Positions 1-7,009 of a stretch of 27,955 nt of DNA are shown in pieces. Below the pieces are notes generated by a model. The model was given only the letters and a program-made list of their open reading frames with translations. It did not search any database and was not told the origin of the DNA. Numbering within the stretch: position 1 is the first letter of the stretch; every line of letters begins with the position of its first letter. Source of the DNA: a virus; the IMG/VR virus record IMGVR_UViG_3300010354_000480, positions 1-27,955 of that record; one strand, given 5' to 3'. The position numbers and the translations under genes are program-made.

Positions 1-135
1 ACCTGTCACGGTTTGAGCTTCTAGTTTCCAAGCACCAGGGCCACCTGCACCTACAGAACTAAAAATCCATGTATGGTCGCCGTCAGTAAATACTTGACCG
101 TTAGTTGGTGACGTTGGAAAATTAATTGTTGCCAT
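1..135 (-). CDS. Phage tail-fibre-like protein, N-terminal fragment
   Basis: The ATG lies at 135-133 and the reading frame runs off the left edge, so only the first 45 residues are visible. They begin MATINFPTSPTNGQVFTDGD and continue with HTWIFSSVGAGGPGAWKLEA. This opening (ATINFPxxPxxGQxF, then a short aromatic strand) is common at the N-terminus of phage fibre and virion-surface proteins that build modular beta structures. It follows the other fibre genes on the same strand and is probably co-transcribed with them. The C-terminal part, which would define any receptor-binding domain, lies outside the window. Confidence 0.6.
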   Translation of the reverse strand, partial: MATINFPTSPTNGQVFTDGDHTWIFSSVGAGGPGAWKLEAQTVTG

Positions 136-158
136 TGTTTGCCTCTAGTTTTATTGGT

Positions 159-470
159 TTATTGATTTGCTTCTAAGACCGCAAGTATTGCTTTAGCTTT
201 GCGTTGCTCAAGAAGTTCTGTGCGAATGCGAGCTGAGAGTTCTGCATGATGCCATGCGTCCGCAACTATCGTTACATCATCAAGATTTTCTATTTCTGCA
301 ATTGCAATATGTTTATCTGTTCGATTACGATATTTTTCTAGATGTTCTGGCAAAGTTGCTGAAAGCGTTTGAAGTATTGCTGTAAACGTATCAATGTTTA
401 TTTGATATTGCTCTACTTCTTTTTGTCTTAAAGTAATTAACTCTGCGTGTGTGATTTCTGTATTTGACAT
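159..470 (-). CDS. Small helical protein of the tail gene cluster, function unknown
   Basis: This 103-residue protein is predicted to be almost entirely helical, with heptad-like stretches of Glu, Gln, Leu and Ile and a C-terminus rich in Arg, Lys and Ala (LLEQRKAKAILAVLEANQ). It has no signal peptide, membrane segment or Cys motif. It sits between the propeller-like surface protein and the next fibre gene, with an intergenic gap of about 20 bases on either side. That position would fit a fibre chaperone, a fibre attachment coiled coil or an unrelated small virion protein. I do not recognise a family and do not assign a function. Confidence 0.7.
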   Translation of the reverse strand: MSNTEITHAELITLRQKEVEQYQINIDTFTAILQTLSATLPEHLEKYRNRTDKHIAIAEIENLDDVTIVADAWHHAELSARIRTELLEQRKAKAILAVLEANQ

Positions 471-488
471 TATTGTCTCCTTATTTTA

Positions 489-1507
489 TTATTGCTTAGA
501 AAATCTAACTCTGCCGGAAGTTGTCGGTGGTGTTGATGGGTCAGCATATTTAGTTCCAAAACCAGATGACCAAGGGTAACCAGCAATAGAACCACCAGAA
601 ACACCAGAAAATACTATATCTGCTCCAGATGGTGAAAAGTCAATACCAAAACAAGAAACTAAAGTTACTCCTACTGGGTCAGAATATTTAGTTCCAAAAC
701 CAGAAGACCAAGGGTAAACAGAGATGAAAGGACTCAACCCATGACCAATTGCTATATCTGCTCCAGATGGTGACCAAGTTGCAACCCAGTTAGTGCCATT
801 AGGCAATGGTGATGGGTCAGAATATTTAGTTCCAAAACCAGAAGACCAAGGGTAAACAGAAATGAAAGGACTAATTCCGCTATTAGTAATTGCTATATCT
901 GCACCTGAGGGTGACCAAGCAACGTTTTGACCAAGGCTGGCAGGGGGGCTTGCTGGGTCAGCATATTTAGTTCCAAAACCAGATGACCAAGAATAGGCAG
1001 TAGTATAAGGAGATGTACCTTGAGAAAATGCTACATCTGTTCCAGATGGTGAAAATCTTACAGCGGTAGTACCTCCAGTAGGACGTGGTGATGGGCTAGC
1101 ATATCTAGTTCCAAAGCCTGATGATGACCAAGGATAAGCAGAAGTAAAGTTAAAGTTACTATGAGCAACTACTATGTTTGTATTATTTGGCGAAAAATCA
1201 ACACCTGTACCATCACCAGTAGGTGTATTTCCTGGGTCAGCATATTTAGTTCCAAAACCAGATGGTGACCAAGGATATGCTGTAATGCGTGGAAGATTAT
1301 CATGAGCAACTGCTATGGCTGAACCAGCAGGAAGCCACGCAACGTCGCGGCCAACAGAAGCGGGTAATGTTGCTGGGTTAGAAAACTTACTACCAAAACC
1401 AGATGGTAACCAAGGATATACTACAACGTAAGGCGATGCGGCATCAGCAACTGCTACGTACGGTATATTTGTAAAATGAGAAGCAACAATTCCAATTGTA
1501 CTAGGCA

Positions 1508-1508
<1 letters not shown>
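489..1508 (-). CDS. Seven-repeat beta-propeller-like virion surface protein
   Basis: The 339-residue protein consists of seven repeats of about 42-48 residues. Each has the core YPWSSGFGTKYxDP, followed by a Pro-containing turn and a strand of the type VxWSPSGADIAIAHG. Copies five to seven are nearly identical; the first two carry an extra Pro (YPWLPSGFGSK, YPWSPSGFGTK). Seven WD40-like units of this length normally close into a seven-bladed propeller. Here the protein starts with an unpaired strand and ends with VRFSKQ, which could close the ring. The gene follows the collagen-like fibre gene with a one-base overlap, so a receptor-binding or distal-tip role is an inference. No catalytic motif is visible. 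Repeat identity suggests recent internal duplication. Confidence 0.75.
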
Positions 1509-2452
<944 letters not shown>

Positions 2453-2786
2453 TTAAAATCCTCTCCCGGGTTCATAGAAATCTCTACGTGGTTCAAAGTA
2501 AACATCTGCCGTACCAGTTGCACCCTGATTGGCATCAAAAACACCTGCTGCTGCAGTGTTCCATGCTAATGGTGTAGTACTTGCATTTAACAGAAAATGG
2601 AATTGAATTGATGCGGAATCTCCACCAGAGATAACATCTTCCTGCTGGTGGTCCATGAGCAAAGCATCTTGTTGCCTTTTAAGTTCACGCTTTAAAGTAT
2701 TAAAAGCACGAACCATATTAGCATTGGACCTGCTCTGAATAGAACTAGATTCGTAGTAACCGCCAAACCGCCCTCAGAACAACCAC
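2453..2786 (-). CDS. Small virion-cluster protein; possible +1 frameshift at a CGG codon near its start
   Basis: The conventional reading starts at ATG 2716 and gives 87 residues (MVRAFNTLKRELKRQQDALL to the C-terminus RRDFYEPGRGF). The same frame extends upstream without a stop for about 17 more codons (YYESSSIQSRSNAN) but lacks a start codon there. A frame opening directly after the HNH stop, with GTG at 2786-2784 or CTG at 2777-2775 behind an AAGGTGG sequence, reaches CGG at 2762-2760. Skipping the C there joins it to the main frame as RAVW-GYYESSSIQ. This matches the arrangement seen in three plus-strand genes. The core gene is well supported; the extension is moderate. Function is unknown. 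It precedes the collagen-like fibre gene with no gap. Confidence 0.6.
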
Positions 2787-2787
2787 C

Positions 2788-3303
2788 TTATCTTTCGATT
2801 AAACATTTTTTATTGTTTACAATATCACTGATGTGCTGAAAAGAAACATTGTATTTACTTGCTATTTCTTTAAGTTTTTTTCCTTGCTTGCGTTGATGCT
2901 TAATATCTTGAATATTTTCTAATGATAATTTAATGTTTTTAAATGAATTTCTATGTTTAAGACCTTTTGACTGTCTATTTTTTTTTACCTTGTCAGTCAT
3001 GTTATCTTGTGGCGTTCCAAGAAATAAATGTTTTGGATTTATACACATTCCATTGTCGCATGTATGTAAAACAAGAAGATTATTTGGATTTTCTCCTACA
3101 AACTTTGCGTAAGAAAAACAATGTGCATAAAATTCTTTTTTAAGAACTTTAATTCTTCCATATCCAATTTTGTCTGAACTTTTTACGGGTTTACCTTGCC
3201 AGTTCCAACAATTTGTATTTTTATCTACTACTACTTTTGATAAAAGTTGATTTTCTGAAACATTATCTAAGCATTCTTTAGTTATCTGTTTCTTCTTCGG
3301 CAT
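2788..3303 (-). CDS. HNH homing-type endonuclease
   Basis: The 171-residue protein carries the HNH_3-type core: CWNWQG (near residue 36), YGRIKV, AHCFSYAKFVGE, then the signature LHTCDNGMCINPKHLFLGT with its zinc/metal-binding Cys, His and Asn residues (near residues 80-98), followed by QDNMTDKVKKNRQ. The C-terminal 45 residues (SLENIQDIKHQRKQGKKLKE, IASKYNVSFQHISDIVN) form a DNA-binding HTH, as in many free-standing phage homing endonucleases. It overlaps the terminase-small-subunit-like gene by 26 bases and ends just before the next gene. It is most likely a selfish insertion; some such HNH proteins assist terminase, so a role in packaging cannot be excluded. Confidence 0.88.
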   Translation of the reverse strand: MPKKKQITKECLDNVSENQLLSKVVVDKNTNCWNWQGKPVKSSDKIGYGRIKVLKKEFYAHCFSYAKFVGENPNNLLVLHTCDNGMCINPKHLFLGTPQDNMTDKVKKNRQSKGLKHRNSFKNIKLSLENIQDIKHQRKQGKKLKEIASKYNVSFQHISDIVNNKKCLIER

Positions 3304-3745
3304 CTTCTTTTCCCATCTTAGATATTGATATTGTTGGTTGCTTCTTTTGCGACAATTCCAAAATCATGGATTGCAGTTCATCGTCAGACAATTCTTTAAC
3401 TGACGAAGTATTATTAAGATTAATAGTTTGTGTTTGCTGCATGAAGCCAGTGGCTTTTAGGTAAAGTTCTGCACTGCGAACGTCACCGGACACACCCTTA
3501 AGGTATAATGCATCTAATAAAGCTTGTGTACGCTCAGGTGATTGGGCCATGCCTTTGACACCAAGCTCCCAGCGTTCTTTAAATACTTTATTCTTTTCCC
3601 ACAAACCAAGTGTGTTAATATGGATATTGTTTAATTCAGCAAAGTCTTTCTTAGTTTTGGGTGTGCGGGAATCCTCTGGAGACAGCAACCAGGCAAGATA
3701 AGACTCTTGGGTTTCGCTAAGAAATAAGCGGGGTGTCTTAGACAT
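3278..3745 (-). CDS. Terminase small subunit-like HTH protein
   Basis: The 155-residue protein begins with a motif of the phBC6A51/terminase-small-subunit type: LSETQESYLAWLLSPEDSRT, then KKDFAELNNIHINTLGLWEK, a helix-turn-helix with the recognition helix near residues 40-52. The centre (ALLDALYLKGVSGDVRSAEL, YLKATGF) is the usual helical continuation, and the C-terminus is acidic and polar. This family recognises the packaging site in tailed phages. An AAAGGA sequence precedes ATG 3745. It opens the left minus-strand operon. Unusually, the expected large subunit does not follow; an HNH gene and fibre genes do. It may lie outside the window. Confidence 0.7.
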   Translation of the reverse strand: MSKTPRLFLSETQESYLAWLLSPEDSRTPKTKKDFAELNNIHINTLGLWEKNKVFKERWELGVKGMAQSPERTQALLDALYLKGVSGDVRSAELYLKATGFMQQTQTINLNNTSSVKELSDDELQSMILELSQKKQPTISISKMGKEDAEEETDN

Positions 3746-3827
3746 AAAAATTAGATTCCTTTTTTTGTGTTATATAGTAGATAATTTTTATTACATGGAC
3801 CATTTTAGCATGTGAAAAAAGAAAATA

Positions 3828-3836
3828 TGCTATACT
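3828..3836 (+). promoter_or_regulatory. Extended -10 promoter for the gene at 3846
   Basis: TGCTATACT matches the extended -10 form TGnTATAAT at all but one base. The predicted start falls about 7 bases downstream, near 3843, only a few bases before ATG 3846. There is no clear -35 box and no ribosome binding site in the short leader, so the transcript would be nearly leaderless. Confidence 0.55.
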
Positions 3837-3845
3837 ATATAGGCT

Positions 3846-4073
3846 ATGAATAAAATGACTGAAGAACAAAGAGCCTACCTTGATAAATGGCGTTTGCCTT
3901 ATCTGGCTTCAACAACCAGAGAACAAGCAGATTTAATTATACAGTCTGCCAAGGCACGAGCTGGCTTATTAGGTCATAAGGCTAAAAAACAAGAATTAAT
4001 AAGATATCGCAAAGATTTTGACTTTAAAACCACGTATGACAAGAACCGTGGCAATAGAGGCATCATTAAGTAA
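3846..4073 (+). CDS. Small basic protein, function unknown
   Basis: A 75-residue, strongly basic protein. The N-terminal half (MTEEQRAYLDKWRLPYLAST, then TREQADLIIQSAKARAGLLG) is helical and resembles a small DNA-associated or regulatory phage protein. The C-terminus (KKQELIRYRKDFDFKTTYDK) is rich in Lys, Arg and Tyr. It is the first plus-strand gene after the divergent promoter region and is followed by the long gene-free stretch. The nearly leaderless arrangement and position suggest early expression. I recognise no family. Confidence 0.6.
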   Translation: MNKMTEEQRAYLDKWRLPYLASTTREQADLIIQSAKARAGLLGHKAKKQELIRYRKDFDFKTTYDKNRGNRGIIK

Positions 4074-4079
4074 TACATC

Positions 4080-4088
4080 TGCTATAAT
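4080..4088 (+). promoter_or_regulatory. Extended -10 promoter for the structured RNA region
   Basis: TGCTATAAT is a perfect extended -10 element directly behind the stop of the gene at 3846. It lies within the inverted repeat TGCTATAATAATATAGCA (4080-4097), which could also be an operator. Predicted transcription would begin near 4095, at the start of the structured stretch. No convincing -35 box is seen. Confidence 0.5.
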
Positions 4089-4223
4089 AATATAGCAATA
4101 CAATTTAGCATTTGTCCGTAAGGACCGCAAACCCAGCGTTACACGGGTTGTTAGGTGTAAACCCTTAGCCACAGAACGCTTTAGGCAAGTTGTGGTCAGT
4201 CCTCCGTTAGACGGATAAAGGGT

Positions 4224-4278
4224 CGTCGTATTTCGGTATAGAGACAGACGGGTTCTACGACGCTAAATAACAAGAACC
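4224..4278 (+). other. Possible H-type pseudoknot within the structured RNA
   Basis: Stem 1 pairs CGTCGTA (4224-4230) with TACGACG (4256-4262), seven perfect pairs. Stem 2 pairs GGTTC (4251-4255), which lies in the loop of stem 1, with GAACC (4274-4278). No base separates the two stems at 4255/4256, so they could stack coaxially. A run of seven G follows. Confidence 0.4.
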
Positions 4279-4339
4279 GGGGGGGCTTATAGAAGTCTTC
4301 CTTTGATGAGGCAAGTAAAACAACCAATCTTCTAAGCAG

Positions 4340-4380
4340 TAATAATATCTTCTGATGATGAATAATAATATCTTCTGATG
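4340..4380. repeat. 18-bp direct repeat
   Basis: TAATAATATCTTCTGATG occurs at 4340-4357 and again at 4363-4380, exactly, with a five-base spacer. It lies between the pseudoknot and the GTTGGCC hairpin. Function is unknown; it could be a slippage duplication or a repeated binding site. Confidence 0.8.
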
Positions 4381-4705
4381 CATGGTTGGCCGCTAGGCCA
4401 ACGGCATTGCAGTAGAAGAAGAAAAAGAAGCATATTATCAAATGCTGCATTGCTTGGGGGTTAAGGACAACTCTGTCTAATCACCAATGCCTTATTCTAC
4501 CTTTTATTTTTATATTAGCCGTGATATATCACCGATATATTACAAACTAAAGTTGCACATTGCCGTATGATGTGATAAGATATTATCCTCAAAGGGTAGA
4601 ACCCAATGAGACTTTAGAGAAGGTCTCTAGAGTTACATACTACAGTGATGTATACTTAATAGTAATAGTATTCTAAGTCGGGGACGATTTAGGGCTTTCC
4701 GTATG

Positions 4706-4745
4706 AAAAAGGCCAGAGATTAAATTCTTTGGTCTTTTTCTGCTT
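4706..4745 (+). terminator. Intrinsic terminator ending the structured RNA region
   Basis: AAAAAGGCCAGAGA (4706-4719) pairs with TTCTTTGGTCTTTTT (4725-4739) in a 14-pair stem with two G-U pairs and a six-base loop, leading into a U-rich tract. The lower half resembles the terminator at 6238-6290, which also has GACCAGA/TCTGGTC followed by a U run. It lies 40 bases before the gene at 4786, so it could act as an attenuator. Confidence 0.6.
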
Positions 4746-4785
4746 TTCCACGCAATATTTTTTTTTATTATAAAGGAGTATTATT

Positions 4786-4911
4786 ATGTTTGAACTAGAA
4801 CACAATTTGTGGGACCCTGAACACCCAGAGTGGTTTATCTACGACCCAGAATTAATAAATGCCTGGTTCTGGAAGGAATTAGAAGATGATATCAATACCG
4901 ATAGCCGCTAA
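4786..4911 (+). CDS. Small acidic Trp-rich protein, function unknown
   Basis: The 41-residue ORF begins MFELEHNLWDPEHPEWFIYD and continues PELINAWFWKELEDDINTD. A strong ribosome binding site, AAAGGAG at 4772-4778, lies seven bases before the ATG. It overlaps the start of the next gene by 26 bases, which suggests translational coupling. It is very acidic with four Trp residues; there is no signal peptide or membrane segment. It may serve as a leader peptide or a partner of the next protein. No family is recognised. Confidence 0.6.
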   Translation: MFELEHNLWDPEHPEWFIYDPELINAWFWKELEDDINTDSR

Positions 4912-5707
4912 TATCCCATCCCATAGAATGCAGTTAGATTTGTTTTGGGACAACCACCAACACATCTACGGTGACTTGGCCGCACAAAAAGCTCATGCAA
5001 TAATAATATTACAAGAAGAAACATATCCCCACTGGAACATAGGCATTCCTCACACCATTGCCAAAGACTGGCATCACTTCTATCCAACCCGCCCCAAACA
5101 AGGTGGTTTAGTGCCTCTTAACATCCAAATAGGCCTACAGCAAATCATTCACAACTATGCCGACGACCAGATACTAGAACTCCTAGACTGTGACATGTTT
5201 CACATTAGACAAGCCCCAGAACAAATGCCGCAAGACAACGAGTTCTTAGTTAATACTCTCTATGAAGATTGGCATCTTAAAAGCCTAAGCGACAACAAAC
5301 ACATCATCTCCAAGCATCTTATTATTCCATCTGCCTACAACGGAGGATTCGTCCCAATAGTCGGCAAAGCAAAAACATTTAAAATGATAATTCAAACCTG
5401 GATAGACAACCACCTCAAAATTTATGACCAAAACCCTTCTGACCCACTCACCCAATGGTGGGCCGGCATGTATTCTTTCCAAATAGCCTGCTCAAACCTT
5501 AATATTAAAATGACCGCAACAAACAATTGCTATTTCCCTAATATTAATAATCTAGAAGAAGAACACTACAACACTCACTACTGCTGCGATACAGTATTTG
5601 ACAAAAAGAAACACTTACCGAACCTGGGGGGATTAAGCATTGAGACCTTACCAGACAACCTGTTCTATAATAGAATTAAAGATTGGTATTTAAGGAAAGT
5701 ATCGTAG
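4886..5707 (+). CDS. Putative GT-A glycosyltransferase, hydroxyproline arabinosyltransferase-like
   Basis: The 273-residue protein carries LELLDCDMFHI with an Asp-X-Asp motif at residues 101-103, as in nucleotide-sugar-binding GT-A folds. Before it, FYPTRPKQGGLVPLNIQIGL could be the acceptor-side helix; after it come IPSAYNGGFVPIVG (148-160) and WWAGMYSFQIACSNLNI (191-207). The order RPxxL, LLDxDM, GGFVPI and WxxxMYxF resembles the hydroxyproline O-arabinosyltransferase-like family (GT95). That resemblance is from memory and only moderate. A phage enzyme of this sort could glycosylate a hydroxylated fibre. Its codons end in C far more often than those of neighbouring genes, suggesting separate ancestry. 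It starts inside the preceding small ORF. No membrane segment is visible. Confidence 0.45.
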   Translation: MISIPIAANIPSHRMQLDLFWDNHQHIYGDLAAQKAHAIIILQEETYPHWNIGIPHTIAKDWHHFYPTRPKQGGLVPLNIQIGLQQIIHNYADDQILELLDCDMFHIRQAPEQMPQDNEFLVNTLYEDWHLKSLSDNKHIISKHLIIPSAYNGGFVPIVGKAKTFKMIIQTWIDNHLKIYDQNPSDPLTQWWAGMYSFQIACSNLNIKMTATNNCYFPNINNLEEEHYNTHYCCDTVFDKKKHLPNLGGLSIETLPDNLFYNRIKDWYLRKVS

Positions 5708-6141
5708 CTGTTCTTGTACCAAGATTCAGCGTAGTATTTAAAAAGCAGTACTTAAGGAAAAAGGGGTGGGGTATTTTAGAATATCCGTATGGCCTTGTGC
5801 TTATCGGTACTCTTATATGAAAGGGTATACGGGGGGGGTGGGTGTAGGGGTAGGCCTAGGGTGTTATATTAATACTACTATGACTAGTATGGCTACGTAC
5901 AGGATATGATGAGGAGAGCACAGGAGAGCACAGCAGGGACAGCTCTATGGTGTGTGTGTAGTGTCTCTATAGAATAATAATAAAGACTTGATTGATTGGC
6001 GGGAACTTGATTGGATGGGGCGGCCACTCATTGGTGTCTAGACATAGACCTTGCCAGTGTATAGAATTCTATCAGGATAAGATGAGAATAACAACATGAC
6101 ATATGTCACACTCTTATAAAGTGGAAAAGCCCGCAACACAA
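5708..6141. other. Gene-free stretch with G-quadruplex motif, palindromes and repeats
   Basis: No credible ORF. It contains CCGTAT 5785-5790 pairing with ATACGG 5827-5832, immediately followed by G-runs at 5831-5838, 5840-5842, 5847-5850 and 5859-5861. A tandem ten-base repeat, AGGAGAGCAC, lies at 5912-5931. ACTTGATTG occurs at 5986-5994 and 6005-6013. Three perfect palindromes follow: TGTCTAGACA 6035-6044, ATAGAATTCTAT 6061-6072 and TGACATATGTCA 6097-6108. Replication origin, operator cluster or non-coding RNA are all possible. Confidence 0.5.
5831..5861 (+). other. G-quadruplex-forming motif
   Basis: Four or more G-tracts: eight G at 5831-5838, three at 5840-5842, four at 5847-5850 and three at 5859-5861, with loops of one, four and eight bases. 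This fits the usual quadruplex rule and is striking in an AT-rich genome. The tracts directly follow the 3' arm of a perfect six-pair stem. Confidence 0.6.
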
Positions 6142-6150
6142 TGATATAAT
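6142..6150 (+). promoter_or_regulatory. Extended -10 promoter for a small RNA
   Basis: TGATATAAT is a perfect extended -10 element. Transcription would start near 6157, just before a long hairpin, and would end at the intrinsic terminator at 6238-6290, about 130 bases downstream, with no ORF between. Confidence 0.5.
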
Positions 6151-6156
6151 GTACAT

Positions 6157-6290
6157 GTTAGCTAGTAGAGTAATAAGGGGACAATGCTTTACTAACTAAT
6201 AATAATAAAATATACTGTTTACCTCCTTAATGGGATTAAGACCAGAGTATAAAGTTTCTTTCATTCTTTATACTTCTGGTCTTTTTCTTT
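6157..6290 (+). ncRNA. Candidate small RNA (about 130 nt)
   Basis: Bounded by the extended -10 element at 6142-6150 and a strong terminator. TTAG-c-TAGTAGAG (6158-6170) pairs with CTTTACTA-a-CTAA (6187-6199): twelve pairs including one G-U and one mismatch, with a 16-base loop containing AAGGGGAC. A single-stranded AT-rich linker containing CCTCC (6222-6226), which could pair with ribosome binding sites, leads to the terminator hairpin. Hairpin, linker and terminator form a classical small-RNA layout. The target is unknown. Confidence 0.5.
6238..6290 (+). terminator. Strong intrinsic terminator
   Basis: AAGACCAGAGTATAAAG (6238-6254) pairs with CTTTATACTTCTGGTCTT (6266-6283), about 17 pairs with one bulged base and an 11-base loop, followed by TTTCTTTT. 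The outer part of the stem resembles that of the terminator at 4706-4745. Confidence 0.85.
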
Positions 6291-6733
6291 TATATCCTCG
6301 TATTTCCCTTATAAAATAAGGCTAACATTCTTTATTCTTATAGTACCCTATTAGCATATAGGTTAAGAGCTATCTGTATTAGCGATAGTTAACAAGGCAT
6401 TTATCTCTTTTAGAGCTTATGGTGTTATTACTCTCTAGCATTCTTGTTAATATTCTTATTAGAGTATTAATGCTTAATTGTTTTGCGGCGAGGACTTTGA
6501 TATCACATTTATGCCGAGATAAAACTATGGGCCTAAGCTGGAAATTGGAGAACCAGCCTAGACCCACAGAAATACAGTAACATGTATTCAAACTAAAAAT
6601 ACATTCAGGATTAAAACCAGACTTTCTGGCTTTACACCTGGTGGGATTTTCCCACGTAGATAATAATAGCATTGATTGTTTCTATATGCAAGTTATAGAT
6701 AATATTTTTTTTATGTTTTTTTGCGGGCAAGAC
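6291..6733. other. Gene-free stretch with successive hairpins, possible structured RNA
   Basis: No credible ORF. Hairpins seen: GTTAA-gag-CTATC (6362-6374) with GATAGTTAAC (6384-6393), ten pairs; TTAATA with TATTAA near 6449-6474; GGGcCTAaGCTGG (6529-6541) with CCAGCcTAGaCCC (6553-6565), eleven pairs; CCAGA/TCTGG (6617-6629); and GTGGG/CCCAC around an ATTTT loop (6641-6655). Such density of perfect stems argues for a structured transcript, though no clear promoter or terminator limits it. Confidence 0.4.
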
Positions 6734-6762
6734 TTGACTTTCCTGTTACGGCCTGTTACTAT
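6734..6762 (+). promoter_or_regulatory. Sigma70-type promoter of the plus-strand operon
   Basis: TTGACT (6734-6739), a 17-base spacer and TACTAT (6757-6762). The spacer holds two CTGTTAC repeats (6743-6749 and 6753-6759), which may be an operator. CAGC/GCTG near 6771-6784 forms a small hairpin in the leader. The first gene starts at 6853. Confidence 0.55.
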
Positions 6763-6852
6763 CTAACTGTCAGCAATTCCGCTGGCCCTAAAAAGAAAGT
6801 ACTAAAATGAATACCCTAACCCTAATACAAATTAAACACGAAGGAAAATATT

Positions 6853-7008
6853 ATGAAAAAGAAAACAGTTAAATTAACAAAGAAAGCTTTAGATACTTGC
6901 CCACACTGTGGTCGCAAAAAGATTAAAGATGAGAGTATAATTACGGGAGAACGCATGCAGGTTATTAATGAGGTCATGCAACGTATAGATGATGTTAGGT
7001 TAGCCTAA
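6853..7008 (+). CDS. Small basic protein with a CPHCG motif
   Basis: A 51-residue ORF, MKKKTVKLTKKALDTCPHCG followed by RKKIKDESIITGERMQVINE and a helical end. GAAGGAAAAT supplies a ribosome binding site about nine bases before the ATG. The single CxxC motif at residues 16-19 resembles half of a zinc ribbon; a second pair is absent, so it might bind zinc as a dimer. It ends one base before the HNH gene. Function is unknown; a small transcription or DNA-binding factor is possible. Confidence 0.6.
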   Translation: MKKKTVKLTKKALDTCPHCGRKKIKDESIITGERMQVINEVMQRIDDVRLA

Positions 7009-7009
7009 C

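Larger units (their letters stand above)
4095..4745 (+). ncRNA. Candidate large structured non-coding RNA
   Basis: About 650 bases without a credible ORF, between an extended -10 promoter and an intrinsic terminator. Visible helices are: ACCGCAA 4124-4130 with TTGTGGT 4190-4196, enclosing AGCGTT 4135-4140/AACGCT 4175-4180 and GGGTT 4145-4149/AACCC 4160-4164; a possible pseudoknot at 4224-4278; GTTGGCC/GGCCAAC with a GCTA loop at 4385-4402; GTAGAAgAAG 4412-4421 with CTTaTTCTAC 4491-4500, enclosing GCATTG 4447-4452/CAATGC 4485-4490; GATAA/TTATC at 4574-4587; GGGT/ACCC at 4594-4604; and an eight-pair stem closed by a GGGA (GNRA) loop at 4673-4692. The scale resembles large phage RNAs such as GOLLD or ROOL, but I cannot assign it to either. 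It could also be a long structured leader of the gene at 4786. Confidence 0.5.

Noticed and set aside
4095-4300. tRNA gene in the structured region
   Set aside because: A GGGTTCTACGACG stretch is reminiscent of a T-arm, but the pairings do not form a cloverleaf with anticodon loop and acceptor stem.
4196-4450. Minus-strand ORF in the RNA region
   Set aside because: Poly-Phe and irregular composition, no ribosome binding site; the region is better explained by RNA structure on the plus strand.
6379-6672. Minus-strand ORF of 97 codons
   Set aside because: No ribosome binding site and odd Cys-rich composition; it covers several perfect hairpins.
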